Shown piece by piece: positions 16,679 to 25,664 of a stretch of 64,000 nt of DNA. Origin of the DNA: an uncultured Paracoccaceae bacterium (GTDB lineage: Bacteria > Pseudomonadota > Alphaproteobacteria > Rhodobacterales > Rhodobacteraceae); assembly GCA_947492825.1 (NCBI GenBank), contig CANLNT010000001.1, positions 2,356,001-2,420,000 of the forward strand. The letters are read 5' to 3'. The number at the start of each line of letters is the position of its first letter. Position 1 is the stretch's first letter. The translations under genes and the position numbers were made by a program. The notes below the pieces were generated by a model. That model was given only the letters and a program-made list of their open reading frames with translations, was not told where the DNA came from and made no database searches.

Positions 16679-17992
16679 TCAGGAGATCAGGAAGAGCGTG
16701 ATGACCGGGAACATCACGAGAATGGCCACCCGGACTAGGTCTGTTCCCACAAAGTAGATCACGGCCTTGTAGGTCTGCAGGATCGGTGTTTCGCGGTCCA
16801 TCGCGTTGATCACAAAGAGGTTCATCCCCACCGGCGGCGTGATCAGGCCGACCTCGACCACGATCAACACAAGAATGCCAAACCAAATGGCGGTGTGTTC
16901 CCCGCTAAGGCCGAAATCAAGCTGCATCATCACCGGAAAGAAGATCGGGACCGTCAGTAGGATCATCGACAGGCTGTCCATCAGGCAGCCAAAGATCAGA
17001 TAAAAGATCAAAATCAGCACCAGCACCGTCAAGGGGCTAAAGCCTTGATTGACGACATAATTCGACAGCTCTTGCGGCGCTTGGGTCAGTGCCAGAAAAC
17101 CGTTGTAGAAGGCCGCCCCTAGGATGATGAAAAAGATCATCGCGGTCGATTTGGCCGTAACCGTAAAGCTGTCGATCAAGGTGCCCCATGTGAGGCCACC
17201 GTTCAGCAAGGCGATCACGCCGGTGCCTGCGGCGCCCACGGCGGCCCCCTCGGTGGGCGTGAACCAGCCTGCATAAATGCCGCCAACCACAAGGCCAAAA
17301 ACCAACAAGACCGGCCAGACCTTGAAAAGCGCGGCGAAACGTTCCGCATAGGGCACAGAGGGCCGCGTTCCCGCTGCATTGGGGTTCAGTCGCACATAGA
17401 TCGAAATTGCGATGACATATCCCAGTGCGGCCAGCAGTCCGGGGATGAAGGCCGCAAGGAACAGCTTGGCGATATTCTGTTCGGTCAAGATCGCATAAAT
17501 CACCAGCACAACCGACGGTGGGATCAGGATGCCCAACGTACCACCAGCCGCCAAGGTCGCAGTGGCAAAGCCCCCGTCATACCCGTATCGCCGCAGTTCC
17601 GGCAAAGCGACGCGGCCCATCGTCGCCGCAGTGGCAAGCGACGACCCGCAGATCGATCCAAAGCCGGCACAGGCCCCCACGGCGGCCATCGCAACCCCGC
17701 CCTTGCGGTGGCCCAGAAAACACTCGGCCGCTTTGAACAATGCTGTCGACATGCCACCCAATGTCGCAAAGTGACCCATCAGCAGAAACATCGGCACGAT
17801 GGACAGCGAATAGCTGGAAAAGGTGGTGAAGGTTTCGGACTTTAACCGGCCAAGGGGCAAGTTGAGGTTGCCAGTCACCAGGTAAAGCCCGCCCAATCCG
17901 GTGAGAAACATGGCTAACCCGATGGGAACCCGCAGGAAGATCAACACCAGAAGCGCCGGGAAGGATGCAAAACCAATCTCAAGCGTGGTCAT
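16679..17992 (-). CDS. dctM: TRAP transporter large permease (DctM)
   Basis: The 437-residue integral membrane protein has about 12 hydrophobic segments and typical DctM signatures: GACAGFGSICGSSLATAATM, the LAAGGTLGILIPPSVVLVIY motif, GWFTPTEGAAVGA, and VEVGLITPPVGMNLFVINAM. It forms the Na+-driven translocation channel for organic acids together with DctQ and a periplasmic DctP. ATG 17990-17992 overlaps the DctQ stop by 4 bases. No DctP-type gene is adjacent, so its substrate cannot be inferred from a binding protein. Confidence 0.95.
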   Translation of the reverse strand: MTTLEIGFASFPALLVLIFLRVPIGLAMFLTGLGGLYLVTGNLNLPLGRLKSETFTTFSSYSLSIVPMFLLMGHFATLGGMSTALFKAAECFLGHRKGGVAMAAVGACAGFGSICGSSLATAATMGRVALPELRRYGYDGGFATATLAAGGTLGILIPPSVVLVIYAILTEQNIAKLFLAAFIPGLLAALGYVIAISIYVRLNPNAAGTRPSVPYAERFAALFKVWPVLLVFGLVVGGIYAGWFTPTEGAAVGAAGTGVIALLNGGLTWGTLIDSFTVTAKSTAMIFFIILGAAFYNGFLALTQAPQELSNYVVNQGFSPLTVLVLILIFYLIFGCLMDSLSMILLTVPIFFPVMMQLDFGLSGEHTAIWFGILVLIVVEVGLITPPVGMNLFVINAMDRETPILQTYKAVIYFVGTDLVRVAILVMFPVITLFLIS

Positions 17993-18567
17993 TGCGCGGC
18001 ATCCTCGATCGGCAGAATGGCGCGCGCAGTTGCAACCTCTGCAATGCGGACGATTGCCACGTAGACACCGACGACCGCAGCGGTCACTGCACCGAATAGA
18101 CTGGCCGCATAGGCCCACCAGATCGGGAACTGCAGCAGGAACGTCGTCTCGCCATAGCGGAGTTTTGACTGCAGCCCTGCGTTTAGTTGCACCGCAATCA
18201 GGATCAGTACGGCGGCGAAGATCAGATCGGTCACCATGCGCAGGATGCGATTCAGCCGCATGGGGAGTTTGCTAGTGAAGATATCAACGGCGGCGTGACC
18301 CGCGCTGAGTTGACAAAGCGGCATGAAGGCGAAGATCGCAAATGCGACCCCGGATTCCACAAGCTCAAAATCGCCGTTGATCGGCCCTACGCCCCTTTCC
18401 AGCGCCCATTGGGCAAATCCGGGCCAGATGTCGCCAATCGCCCCATGCATCGCGCCATTCAGACCACGCCCCAACACGGACATGCAGACAACACCGATCA
18501 ACGCGGTCAGCACAAGGCCGCCCAGGATCGCCATACCAAGCGATAAGCGCCTGATCCATTTGTACAT
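17989..18567 (-). CDS. dctQ: TRAP transporter small permease (DctQ)
   Basis: The 192-residue protein has four hydrophobic segments (near 15-35, 80-100, 115-135 and 155-175), as expected for DctQ. It starts at ATG 18565-18567 behind AAAGGGGGG and is coupled to the large permease by an ATGA overlap. The loop after the first segment is long (MHGAIGDIWPGFAQWALERG), longer than in minimal DctQ proteins. It is divergent from the alcohol dehydrogenase gene across a 229-base region. Confidence 0.88.
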   Translation of the reverse strand: MYKWIRRLSLGMAILGGLVLTALIGVVCMSVLGRGLNGAMHGAIGDIWPGFAQWALERGVGPINGDFELVESGVAFAIFAFMPLCQLSAGHAAVDIFTSKLPMRLNRILRMVTDLIFAAVLILIAVQLNAGLQSKLRYGETTFLLQFPIWWAYAASLFGAVTAAVVGVYVAIVRIAEVATARAILPIEDAAQ

Positions 18568-18796
18568 GTCGCCCCCCTTTGGGATGACCCGACAACACCG
18601 TCAGGGCGGTGGCTTGGTCAATTCAAGCCGGAGCGTCAATGCCTATTTCAGGGGGCAGCCTCGCATTTCCTGCCATGCAGGTTGCAACGTGACGATAGCC
18701 TTTTCTTGCGCGAAGCCCGTCCCGCGCGCCAAAGTACGCGTATTGCCGGACGGAATTGCGGGTCGGCTCATCCTGTGAACAAGAAAGTACCCCATC

Positions 18797-19864
18797 ATGC
18801 GTGCCGCCGTTGTCAAAGCGTTCAAGGAAGACCTGTCCATCGAAACGGTGCCTGACCCGGAATGTCCGGCGGACGGTGTGGTGCTTGAGGTCGCGGCCTG
18901 CGGCGTGTGCCGGTCTGACTATCACGGTTGGGTCGGTGGGCATCCAAAGGTCATGCCCGGTTCCATCATGGGTCACGAGTATTGCGGAACGGTGGTTGCG
19001 GCGGGGCCGCAGGCAAAACACAAGCTTGGGGACCGATTGATCGCGCCGTTCATTCTGGCCTGCGGAACGTGCCCCGAATGTCATCAGGGCGTTTCCAATG
19101 CCTGCGAAAGCGCGATTGTGCCGGGCTTTGGCACGCCGGGGGCCTATGCCGAATTCGTCGCGGTGCCGTTTGACCACAACCTTGTGCACCTGCCCGACAC
19201 CATGTCGCCCGCGCTGGCCGCAGGGCTGGGGTGCCGGGTGACGACCGCGTGGCACGCGTTGACGGATCGCGCAAATGTGCGGGCTGGCGAATGGGTGGCG
19301 GTGCATGGCACCGGTGGGATCGGGCTGGCCACACTTTTGCTTGCCAAGGCGCTGGGTGCCCGTGTGGTTGTGGTGGATGTCGTCGCTGAAAAGCTGAAAT
19401 ATGCGACGGGGCTGGGTGCGGACGCTGCGGTAAATGCCGCAGAGGTCAATGCCGCCGAAGCAATCCGCGACCTGACCGGTGGCGGTGCGCATGTCTCGGT
19501 CGAGGCATTGGGAATTGCCGCGACCACCAACGCATCTGTTGAATGTCTCAGGACGTTGGGGCGGCATGTGCATGTTGGAATGCCCTCTGGCGATGGAATG
19601 ATGCAGGTCAACATGCGCGCGATTTATTCTAAGCAGCTGTCATTCTTTGGCACCCGCGGGATGCCAGCGTGGAAGTACCCGACGCTCTTGGAAATGATCG
19701 CCCGCGGAGATGTGGATCTGGAGCCGATGGTAGCACGCCATGTCGCACTTGAAGACGCCAGCGCGGAATTGCGCGCGATGCAGGGACCGACAGCACCGGG
19801 CACGGCGGTCATCACACGCTTTGCCGGGGTGGATAACCGAAAGCCAGCCTTTCAAAAACCGTAA
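18797..19864 (+). CDS. Zinc-dependent alcohol dehydrogenase
   Basis: The 355-residue medium-chain dehydrogenase has the catalytic zinc region (AACGVCRSDYHGW and GSIMGHEYCG), the four-Cys structural zinc loop (ACGTCPECHQGVSNACES) and a Rossmann GTGGIGLATLLLAKALGA with an Asp after the second strand (VVVVDVV), favouring NAD. The substrate alcohol is not evident. It stands alone on the plus strand, divergent from the TRAP permeases, and may share their regulation. No methanol- or formaldehyde-specific features are visible. Confidence 0.9.
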   Translation: MRAAVVKAFKEDLSIETVPDPECPADGVVLEVAACGVCRSDYHGWVGGHPKVMPGSIMGHEYCGTVVAAGPQAKHKLGDRLIAPFILACGTCPECHQGVSNACESAIVPGFGTPGAYAEFVAVPFDHNLVHLPDTMSPALAAGLGCRVTTAWHALTDRANVRAGEWVAVHGTGGIGLATLLLAKALGARVVVVDVVAEKLKYATGLGADAAVNAAEVNAAEAIRDLTGGGAHVSVEALGIAATTNASVECLRTLGRHVHVGMPSGDGMMQVNMRAIYSKQLSFFGTRGMPAWKYPTLLEMIARGDVDLEPMVARHVALEDASAELRAMQGPTAPGTAVITRFAGVDNRKPAFQKP

Positions 19865-19946
19865 GAAATTTTCGCATCACTCAAGTAACGCTTTCAGATA
19901 CACTACTCGGCAGAGCTGGCCCTGAACTGACCGCGTTGCGCACCCG

Positions 19947-20657
19947 ATGACCAAGACCCTTCACGTCACTATTGCCCGAGACCAAGGTCGGATGCAGACC
20001 TTCGACGTGCCTGCACAGAACAATCAAACAGTTTTGGATGTCGTGTCCTGGGTGCAGCAGAATGCCGATCCGACGCTGAGTTATCGTTTTGCTTGCCGGG
20101 TCGGGATGTGCGGCAGTTGTGCCATGATGGTCAATGGTGTGCCGCGATGGACGTGTCGCACGCATATCGCAAAGGTCAGCGACGGCGATGCGGTCACTAT
20201 CGCACCCTTGCGAAATCTGCCCGTGATCAAGGACCTTGTGGTCGACATGGACCCGTTTTTTGACAAGTGGGTTGCGGCCGAAGGCATGCACCATCCCAGC
20301 CAGACCAGAGATGACCCGATCGCCCCGGTGGATGCCACGACGCATGCGCGTGTGACCGCGGACGCCGGGATTGAATGCATTAATTGTGCGGTTTGCTATG
20401 CGGCGTGTGACACCGTTGCAGGAAACCCCGATTACCTTGGTCCTGCCGCCCTGCAGCGGGCGTGGACGTTACTGAATGACGTCAAAGACGATGGGAGTTC
20501 CCAGGTTCTTGACGCCGTCTCTGCCCGGGGAGGTTGCCACAATTGCCATGCGATGGGGTCTTGTACGACCTATTGCCCCAATGAGCTTGATCCCTTGTCA
20601 GCGATTGCGGGCCTCAAACGCGAGACCTCGCGCCGCTTCTTCGGTCGGCGGCACTGA
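19947..20657 (+). CDS. Succinate dehydrogenase/fumarate reductase-type iron-sulfur subunit
   Basis: The 236-residue protein carries the [2Fe-2S] motif (RFACRVGMCGSCAMMVNG plus a later TCRTH) and a C-terminal ferredoxin part with CINCAVCYAAC and CHNCHAMGSCTTYCP for the [4Fe-4S] and [3Fe-4S] clusters. It is shorter and more divergent than the housekeeping SdhB, and its gene order (B-C-D-A) differs from the usual sdhCDAB, so this looks like an accessory complex. Its stop overlaps the next start by one base. Confidence 0.88.
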   Translation: MTKTLHVTIARDQGRMQTFDVPAQNNQTVLDVVSWVQQNADPTLSYRFACRVGMCGSCAMMVNGVPRWTCRTHIAKVSDGDAVTIAPLRNLPVIKDLVVDMDPFFDKWVAAEGMHHPSQTRDDPIAPVDATTHARVTADAGIECINCAVCYAACDTVAGNPDYLGPAALQRAWTLLNDVKDDGSSQVLDAVSARGGCHNCHAMGSCTTYCPNELDPLSAIAGLKRETSRRFFGRRH

Positions 20658-20989
20658 TGCTGGATCTGCGTCTGTATATGCTGCAACGGATCAGTGCGTT
20701 GATCATGGCGCCCTTTGTCCTGGTTCATCTGGCCGTGATGATCTACGCCATCCAAGGCGGATTGAGTGCGGCGGAAATTCTGGGACGCACGCAAGGGTCT
20801 GTGCTTTGGTTCACCTTTTACGGATCGTTCGTCGTCGCTGTTGCCATTCACGGCGCAATCGGGCTGCGCGTGATCGCGCGTGAATGGATTGGGATAACCG
20901 GCGCCCCGCTAACCGGGTTCACGTGGTTTTGCGGGCTCGGCTTGTTTGCCTTGGGTACGCGCGCCGTTTGGGCGGTGACATTCGGATGA
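20657..20989 (+). CDS. SdhC-like membrane anchor
   Basis: The 110-residue protein has three hydrophobic spans (about 12-32, 48-70 and 84-104) and two candidate haem or quinone-site His: His24 in FVLVHLAVMIY and His64 in VAIHGAIGLR. The start RLYMLQRISALIMAPFVLVH resembles the SdhC/FrdC superfamily. It follows the iron-sulfur subunit (one-base overlap) and overlaps the second anchor by 4 bases. Confidence 0.8.
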   Translation: MLDLRLYMLQRISALIMAPFVLVHLAVMIYAIQGGLSAAEILGRTQGSVLWFTFYGSFVVAVAIHGAIGLRVIAREWIGITGAPLTGFTWFCGLGLFALGTRAVWAVTFG

Positions 20990-21339
20990 GGACGGTTCGG
21001 AACATCACATCACGGGCGCATCCCCTGTGGCTGGCCCATATTGTGCACCGTCTGTCGGGTTTGGCGCTGGCATTGTTCTTGCCGCTGCATTTCTGGGTGC
21101 TGGCGATGGCGATGACCAACCCTGCACGTCTTGATGGGTTCTTGCAGATGACAGAGGCCTGCATCGTCAAGCTTGCTGAATTCGGCCTCGTCTTTCTGCT
21201 GGCCGTTCATATGTTTGGCGGGCTGCGCCTGATGACGATGGATTGGCTGCCTTGGTCGCCACGGCAAAAGACCCTGGCCGCCAGTGCGGCGGCGGCTGCG
21301 GCCCTGATTGCGCTTTTGTTTTTGATGCGGGCGCTGTGA
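20986..21339 (+). CDS. SdhD-like membrane anchor
   Basis: The 117-residue protein starts at ATG 20986 inside an ATGA overlap; the longer frame upstream is a shadow. Motifs AHIVHRLSGLALALFLPLHF and FLLAVHMFGGLRLM place His residues in the membrane, as in the succinate:quinone oxidoreductase anchors, and the C-terminus is a third hydrophobic span. With the preceding gene it would anchor the flavoprotein/iron-sulfur pair at the inner membrane and pass electrons to or from quinone. Confidence 0.82.
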   Translation: MRTVRNITSRAHPLWLAHIVHRLSGLALALFLPLHFWVLAMAMTNPARLDGFLQMTEACIVKLAEFGLVFLLAVHMFGGLRLMTMDWLPWSPRQKTLAASAAAAAALIALLFLMRAL

Positions 21340-23096
21340 TGAAAAGCCCCGATATCACCCGCCATGACACCGACATTCTGATCCTTGGGACGGGGGGGGC
21401 GGGGCTGTTTGCGGCACTGCATGCCCAGCAAACAGCGCCAGATGGGACCCGGATCACCATTGCGGTGAAGGGCCTGATCGGCAAATGTGGCTGCACGCGC
21501 ATGGTGCAGGGCGGCTATAACGTGGCACTTGGCGGCGGCGACACGGTCGAGCGGCACTTCATGGATACGATCCAGGGGGGCAAATGGCTGCCCAATCAGG
21601 ATATGGCGTGGCGGTTGTGCGAACAGGCCGTTGTCCGCATCCGCGAGTTGGAAAATGAAGTCGGCTGCTTCTTTGATCGCAATCCCGATGGCTCGCTTCA
21701 TCAAAAGGCTTTTGCCGGACAGACCGCAGACCGCACCGTGCATAAAGGCGATTTGACGGGCATCGAAATCATCAACCGGCTGATGGAAAAGGTGCTCGCC
21801 TCTGGGGTTGAGACGATGCAAGAGCATCGTGCCGTTGGCCTGATCCCGACCAAGGACGGATCGGCACTGGCCGGCGTGCTGATGATCGACATGCGCACAG
21901 GGGGTTTCCGTTTTGTGCGGGCCAAATGCGTGTTGATGGCCACCGGCGGCGGCCCGACCATGTACAAATACCACACACCCAGCGGCGACAAGACGATGGA
22001 TGGGCTTGCCATGGCGCTGCGCGCGGGCCTGCCATTGCGCGATATGGAGATGGTTCAATTCCACCCGACCGGATTGCTGGCAGGCGATCACACCCGGATG
22101 ACCGGCACCGTGTTAGAAGAGGGACTGCGCGGCGCGGGCGGGCAACTGATCAACCATGCGGGCCAGCGCTTTATGTTCGACTATGATGCCAAGGGTGAAC
22201 GTGCGACCCGAGATGTGGTCAGCCGCGGCATCTATGCCGAGATGCGCAAGAACAACGATCCCACGCAAGAAGGTGTGTTCATCTCGATGTCGCACCTTGG
22301 GCCTGAGTGGGTCGCGCAAAAGTTCAAGGGCATGGTCAAGCGCTGCGCTGACAGCGGTTTTGATTTGGCGGGCGGTCAGGTCGAGGTTGTGCCGACGGCG
22401 CATTATTTCATGGGTGGCGTTGTGGTTGATGTGGACACACGGACCGCGATGGAGGGGCTTTATGTGGCGGGAGAGGACGCAGGCGGCGCGCATGGGTCCA
22501 ACAGATTGGGCGGCAATGGCGTGGCCAATTCCACCGTTTATGGCGGCATTGCCGGTGATGTGATGGGCAAAGATGTGGCCGGAATGACCTTGCGCGAGCC
22601 CGATGAAAGCGCACTGGCCGCAGAATGGGAACGCGCAACCCACCCCTTGAGCCGCAAACCTGATCTGATCTTTCCACTGCGCAAGCAGTTGCAGGATGTG
22701 ATGTGGGACGAGGTCGGTGTGATGCGCACAGAGGCAGGCATGAAACGCGGACTGACAGGCATCGCAGCCGTGTCAGATGCGCTGATGGATGTCGGCGTGG
22801 ACGATGGCAATCTTGCCTTCAACCTGACCTGGCACGATTGGCTGAATCTGCGGTCACTTTGTGATATATCGCAGGTGATCACCAAGGCTGGCCTTGCCCG
22901 CGAAAACTCGCGCGGCGCACATTACCGAGAGGATTTCCCAGCGCCGGGGGCGATGGAGGATAGCCACTATACGGTGGCGCAGATGGAAGGGGACAAGGTG
23001 AAGGTCGGAACGGAACCTGTGCAATTCACCATCGTGAAACCGGGGGAAAGCGTGCTGCCTCCGGGAGAGCCGGAAACCCTGGTGGCTGCACCATGA
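21339..23096 (+). CDS. Fumarate reductase/succinate dehydrogenase-like flavoprotein, covalent-FAD His missing
   Basis: The 585-residue protein has the FAD dinucleotide fold (DILILGTGGAGLFAALHA), the substrate-site HPTG (MVQFHPTGLLAG), the Arg region ATRDVVSRGIYAEM and AHYFMGGVVVD. In SdhA/FrdA the flavin is linked to His of an SHT...GG motif; here the aligned segment is KCGCTRMVQGGYN, with Cys instead, so FAD is probably non-covalent. HYFMGG also replaces HYT/SMGG. These changes suggest a substrate other than plain succinate. The start overlaps the preceding stop (TGATG). Confidence 0.88.
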   Translation: MKSPDITRHDTDILILGTGGAGLFAALHAQQTAPDGTRITIAVKGLIGKCGCTRMVQGGYNVALGGGDTVERHFMDTIQGGKWLPNQDMAWRLCEQAVVRIRELENEVGCFFDRNPDGSLHQKAFAGQTADRTVHKGDLTGIEIINRLMEKVLASGVETMQEHRAVGLIPTKDGSALAGVLMIDMRTGGFRFVRAKCVLMATGGGPTMYKYHTPSGDKTMDGLAMALRAGLPLRDMEMVQFHPTGLLAGDHTRMTGTVLEEGLRGAGGQLINHAGQRFMFDYDAKGERATRDVVSRGIYAEMRKNNDPTQEGVFISMSHLGPEWVAQKFKGMVKRCADSGFDLAGGQVEVVPTAHYFMGGVVVDVDTRTAMEGLYVAGEDAGGAHGSNRLGGNGVANSTVYGGIAGDVMGKDVAGMTLREPDESALAAEWERATHPLSRKPDLIFPLRKQLQDVMWDEVGVMRTEAGMKRGLTGIAAVSDALMDVGVDDGNLAFNLTWHDWLNLRSLCDISQVITKAGLARENSRGAHYREDFPAPGAMEDSHYTVAQMEGDKVKVGTEPVQFTIVKPGESVLPPGEPETLVAAP

Positions 23097-23130
23097 CGAA
23101 ATGCTGCATAAGCCGCGCAGGTGGCGCCCG

Positions 23131-24087
23131 ATGATCCCCATCTCCCTTATCCAGTCGACCGCCGAAACCCTCATGGACAAGGCAGCGATTGAGATCCCGC
23201 AGGACTATCTGGATGGCTTGCAAGAGGCCGCGAAGACAGAGGACGGTGATCTGTCCTCCTTCGTCCTCAAGGCGATGCTCGACAATTACCAAGCCGCCAA
23301 GGAAGACCGCCGCGCGATGTGTGGCGATACCGGCGTGCCCCGTTGGTTTGTGAAGTTGGGGAACGAGGCGCAAGTGGAAGGTGGCATGGTCGCGCTCGAA
23401 ACCGCGCTGCGCCGCGCCACAGCCAATGCCACCAACGGTGTGCCGTTACGTCCCAACCGGGTGCATCCGCTGTGGCGCACGGACCACAACAACAACGTGG
23501 GCATTGGCGCGCCCGAAGTCGAATATGGGTTCGAACCTGCGGGTGCATGGATCGACCTGATCACCGTGCATAAGGGCGGGCTTTTCGGGACTGACTACCG
23601 GATGCTGTTCCCCTCTGACGGCATTCAGGGGATCAAGCGATTTTATCTTGATAGTCTGATGGCGTTCGGCAAACGCGGCCTTGCCTGTCAGCCTGCGATC
23701 ATCGGGATCGGTCTGGGTGGGTCCAAAGATATCTGCATGACGCTTGGCAAGCGTGCCTCGACCCTGCGGGTTGTGGGCAGCCGCAACAGCGATCCGCGCA
23801 TCGCCGAGATGGAGGATGAATTCAAAGAGCTGGGCAACTCCATCGGCATGGGCGCGATGGGTTTTGTCGGCAAGAACATGGTGATCGATTGCAATATCGA
23901 GGTCGGCTATTGCCACACGGGCGGGATGCCCATGTCGGTGCACGCCTTCTGTCTGTCATCCCGCCGCGCCGTGGCCCGCATTTACGCCGACGGTCGGGTT
24001 GAGCATCGGACAGACCCCGATTGGTTTACGCCCTACCAGCGGCGCGAAACGGTGGATTGGGCACCCGCACAGGAGGCCGCGGAATAG
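23131..24087 (+). CDS. Class I fumarase-type hydro-lyase, alpha subunit
   Basis: The 318-residue protein matches the iron-sulfur hydro-lyase alpha family (fumarase, L-tartrate dehydratase TtdA, mesaconase). Three Cys for the [4Fe-4S] cluster are visible: AMCGDTGVPR, GGSKDICMTLG and VGYCHTGGMPM. I choose ATG 23131 (AGGTGG ribosome site); an in-frame ATG at 23101 is possible. The beta subunit is two genes downstream. The accessory reductase upstream suggests sequential oxidation and hydration of a C4 or substituted C4 dicarboxylate. Confidence 0.88.
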   Translation: MIPISLIQSTAETLMDKAAIEIPQDYLDGLQEAAKTEDGDLSSFVLKAMLDNYQAAKEDRRAMCGDTGVPRWFVKLGNEAQVEGGMVALETALRRATANATNGVPLRPNRVHPLWRTDHNNNVGIGAPEVEYGFEPAGAWIDLITVHKGGLFGTDYRMLFPSDGIQGIKRFYLDSLMAFGKRGLACQPAIIGIGLGGSKDICMTLGKRASTLRVVGSRNSDPRIAEMEDEFKELGNSIGMGAMGFVGKNMVIDCNIEVGYCHTGGMPMSVHAFCLSSRRAVARIYADGRVEHRTDPDWFTPYQRRETVDWAPAQEAAE

Positions 24088-25002
24088 ATGAAACGACCCT
24101 TACCCAACGCAACTGACAAACGCTTTCTGGTATTTGCTGGAACCGGAACAGACCTGATCTTCAATCGCGGGATCGACCTGCCGGGGTTTGCATCATTTCC
24201 GTTGGTCAATAACCCCGCCGCGCAACCGGTACTTGTCCAGCAAATGCGCGAATTGATGGCGGTCGCACAAGGCGCGGGCATGGGTGCCATTCTGGATACA
24301 CCAACCTGGATGGCGAGCCGGGACCGTGCAGCGCCGCTGGGGTACGATACCGAAGCCCTTGCGACGATCAACCAAGCGGCAGTTGCGATGATGCGGGAAT
24401 TGCGCGACGCGTCGGAAACAAATGACGTCTTGCTTGCGCTTTGCCTTGGCCCCGCGCGCGACCCCTACACCACACTTGATCCCTTGGATGTGGAAACGGC
24501 GCGCAGTTACCACCGCGAACAACTGGGGTGGGTTGCAGACGCGGGCCTTGATCTGGTCAACGCCTATACGTTCAATCAAGTGCAAGAGGCCGCAGGTGCG
24601 GCGCTGGCGGCGGATGATCTGGGGCTGCCCATCGCCGTTTCACTGGTCGTCGAAACGGACGGGCGGTTGCACAACGGACAATCGCTGGAAGAGGCGCTGG
24701 ATGAGATTGACGCGCTGACCAGCGCCGCGCCGCAGTACTTCATGGTCAATTGCGCGCATCCCGAACACTTTAGCGCGACACTGCCGGATAATCCGCGTCT
24801 GAAGGGCGTCGTGGTCAATGCCTCGCGCTGGTCACATGCGGAACTGGACGACGCGACAGAACTGGATGACGGCGACCCCGATGAACTGGGGAAAGAGGTG
24901 GCAAAGTTGATCGCGGAGCACCCGCAGTTGTCTGTGTTGGGCGGCTGCTGCGGCACCGACATGCGCCATTTAGGGCGGATCGCAGCAGAGGTCACCGCGT
25001 GA
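24088..25002 (+). CDS. Homocysteine S-methyltransferase-family protein
   Basis: The 304-residue TIM barrel has the family zinc ligands: Cys in FMVNCAHPEHF and the paired Cys in LGGCCGTDMRHLG. It also has DTPTWMASRDR near residue 70. Family members move a methyl group from S-methylmethionine, betaine or similar donors to homocysteine. It starts directly after the hydro-lyase alpha stop and overlaps the beta gene by 4 bases, so it interrupts a two-subunit enzyme operon; such tight placement implies a shared pathway. The methyl donor is unknown. Confidence 0.85.
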   Translation: MKRPLPNATDKRFLVFAGTGTDLIFNRGIDLPGFASFPLVNNPAAQPVLVQQMRELMAVAQGAGMGAILDTPTWMASRDRAAPLGYDTEALATINQAAVAMMRELRDASETNDVLLALCLGPARDPYTTLDPLDVETARSYHREQLGWVADAGLDLVNAYTFNQVQEAAGAALAADDLGLPIAVSLVVETDGRLHNGQSLEEALDEIDALTSAAPQYFMVNCAHPEHFSATLPDNPRLKGVVVNASRWSHAELDDATELDDGDPDELGKEVAKLIAEHPQLSVLGGCCGTDMRHLGRIAAEVTA

Positions 25003-25664
25003 GCCCGCGCGAAGTCCGATTGTCCACGACGCCCACGCCTGAGGCGATTGCAGACTTGCGCCTTGGCGACGTCGTTTATCTGGATGGGCTGATGTATACC
25101 GCACGCGAAGGCGTCTATATGCGCGCGTTGGAGGATCGGGCAAATATTCCGATGGAACTACCGCGCCAGTCTGCTGCGAATTTCCATTGCTCGCCTGCTG
25201 CCCGGATCAATCCTGATGGCAGCTTTGACATGGGCGCAGTCACCGCCACTGCGTCCTTTCGTTTTTCCAAGTGGCTGCCCGAATGGATGGCCAAGACCGG
25301 GGCCAAACTGATCGTTGGCAAAGGCGGTATGACGTCAAAGGACTATAGGGACTATTTCGTCCCAAATGGGGCCATCTATTTGTCCACGGTCGGCTATGGC
25401 ACCGGTGCGTTATTGGGGCGCGGGGTTGAGACGGTCGAAGCTGTGCATTGGAACGAGGAGTTGGGCCTTGCGCAGGCCATGTGGGTGATTAAATGCAACA
25501 AAATGGGGCCGCTCATCGTGGCGTCGGACCTGGATGGAAAATGCTTGTTCGAGCGCGAAAACGCCAAGATCGCTGAAAATATCGCGCAGGTTTATGAGGG
25601 CACAAAACCTGCCGTTCTGAAACGCTACGGCGAAAGCGATGACCGCTCAGACGAGGTGATCTGA
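24999..25664 (+). CDS. Class I fumarase-type hydro-lyase, beta subunit
   Basis: The 221-residue protein matches the C-terminal/beta domain of class I fumarases and tartrate dehydratases: LRLGDVVYLDGLMYTAREG, then IVGKGGMTSKDYRDYF, followed by the glycine-rich GYGTGALLG region. GTG 24999 gives a 4-base overlap with the methyltransferase gene and is the only start consistent with the family N-terminus. Its last 18 bases overlap, antisense, the 3' end of the LysR gene. Confidence 0.88.
   Translation: MSPREVRLSTTPTPEAIADLRLGDVVYLDGLMYTAREGVYMRALEDRANIPMELPRQSAANFHCSPAARINPDGSFDMGAVTATASFRFSKWLPEWMAKTGAKLIVGKGGMTSKDYRDYFVPNGAIYLSTVGYGTGALLGRGVETVEAVHWNEELGLAQAMWVIKCNKMGPLIVASDLDGKCLFERENAKIAENIAQVYEGTKPAVLKRYGESDDRSDEVI

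Noticed and set aside
18623-19573. 316-codon minus-strand frame opposite the alcohol dehydrogenase
   Set aside because: Arg/His-rich antisense shadow of a clear dehydrogenase gene; no start signal.
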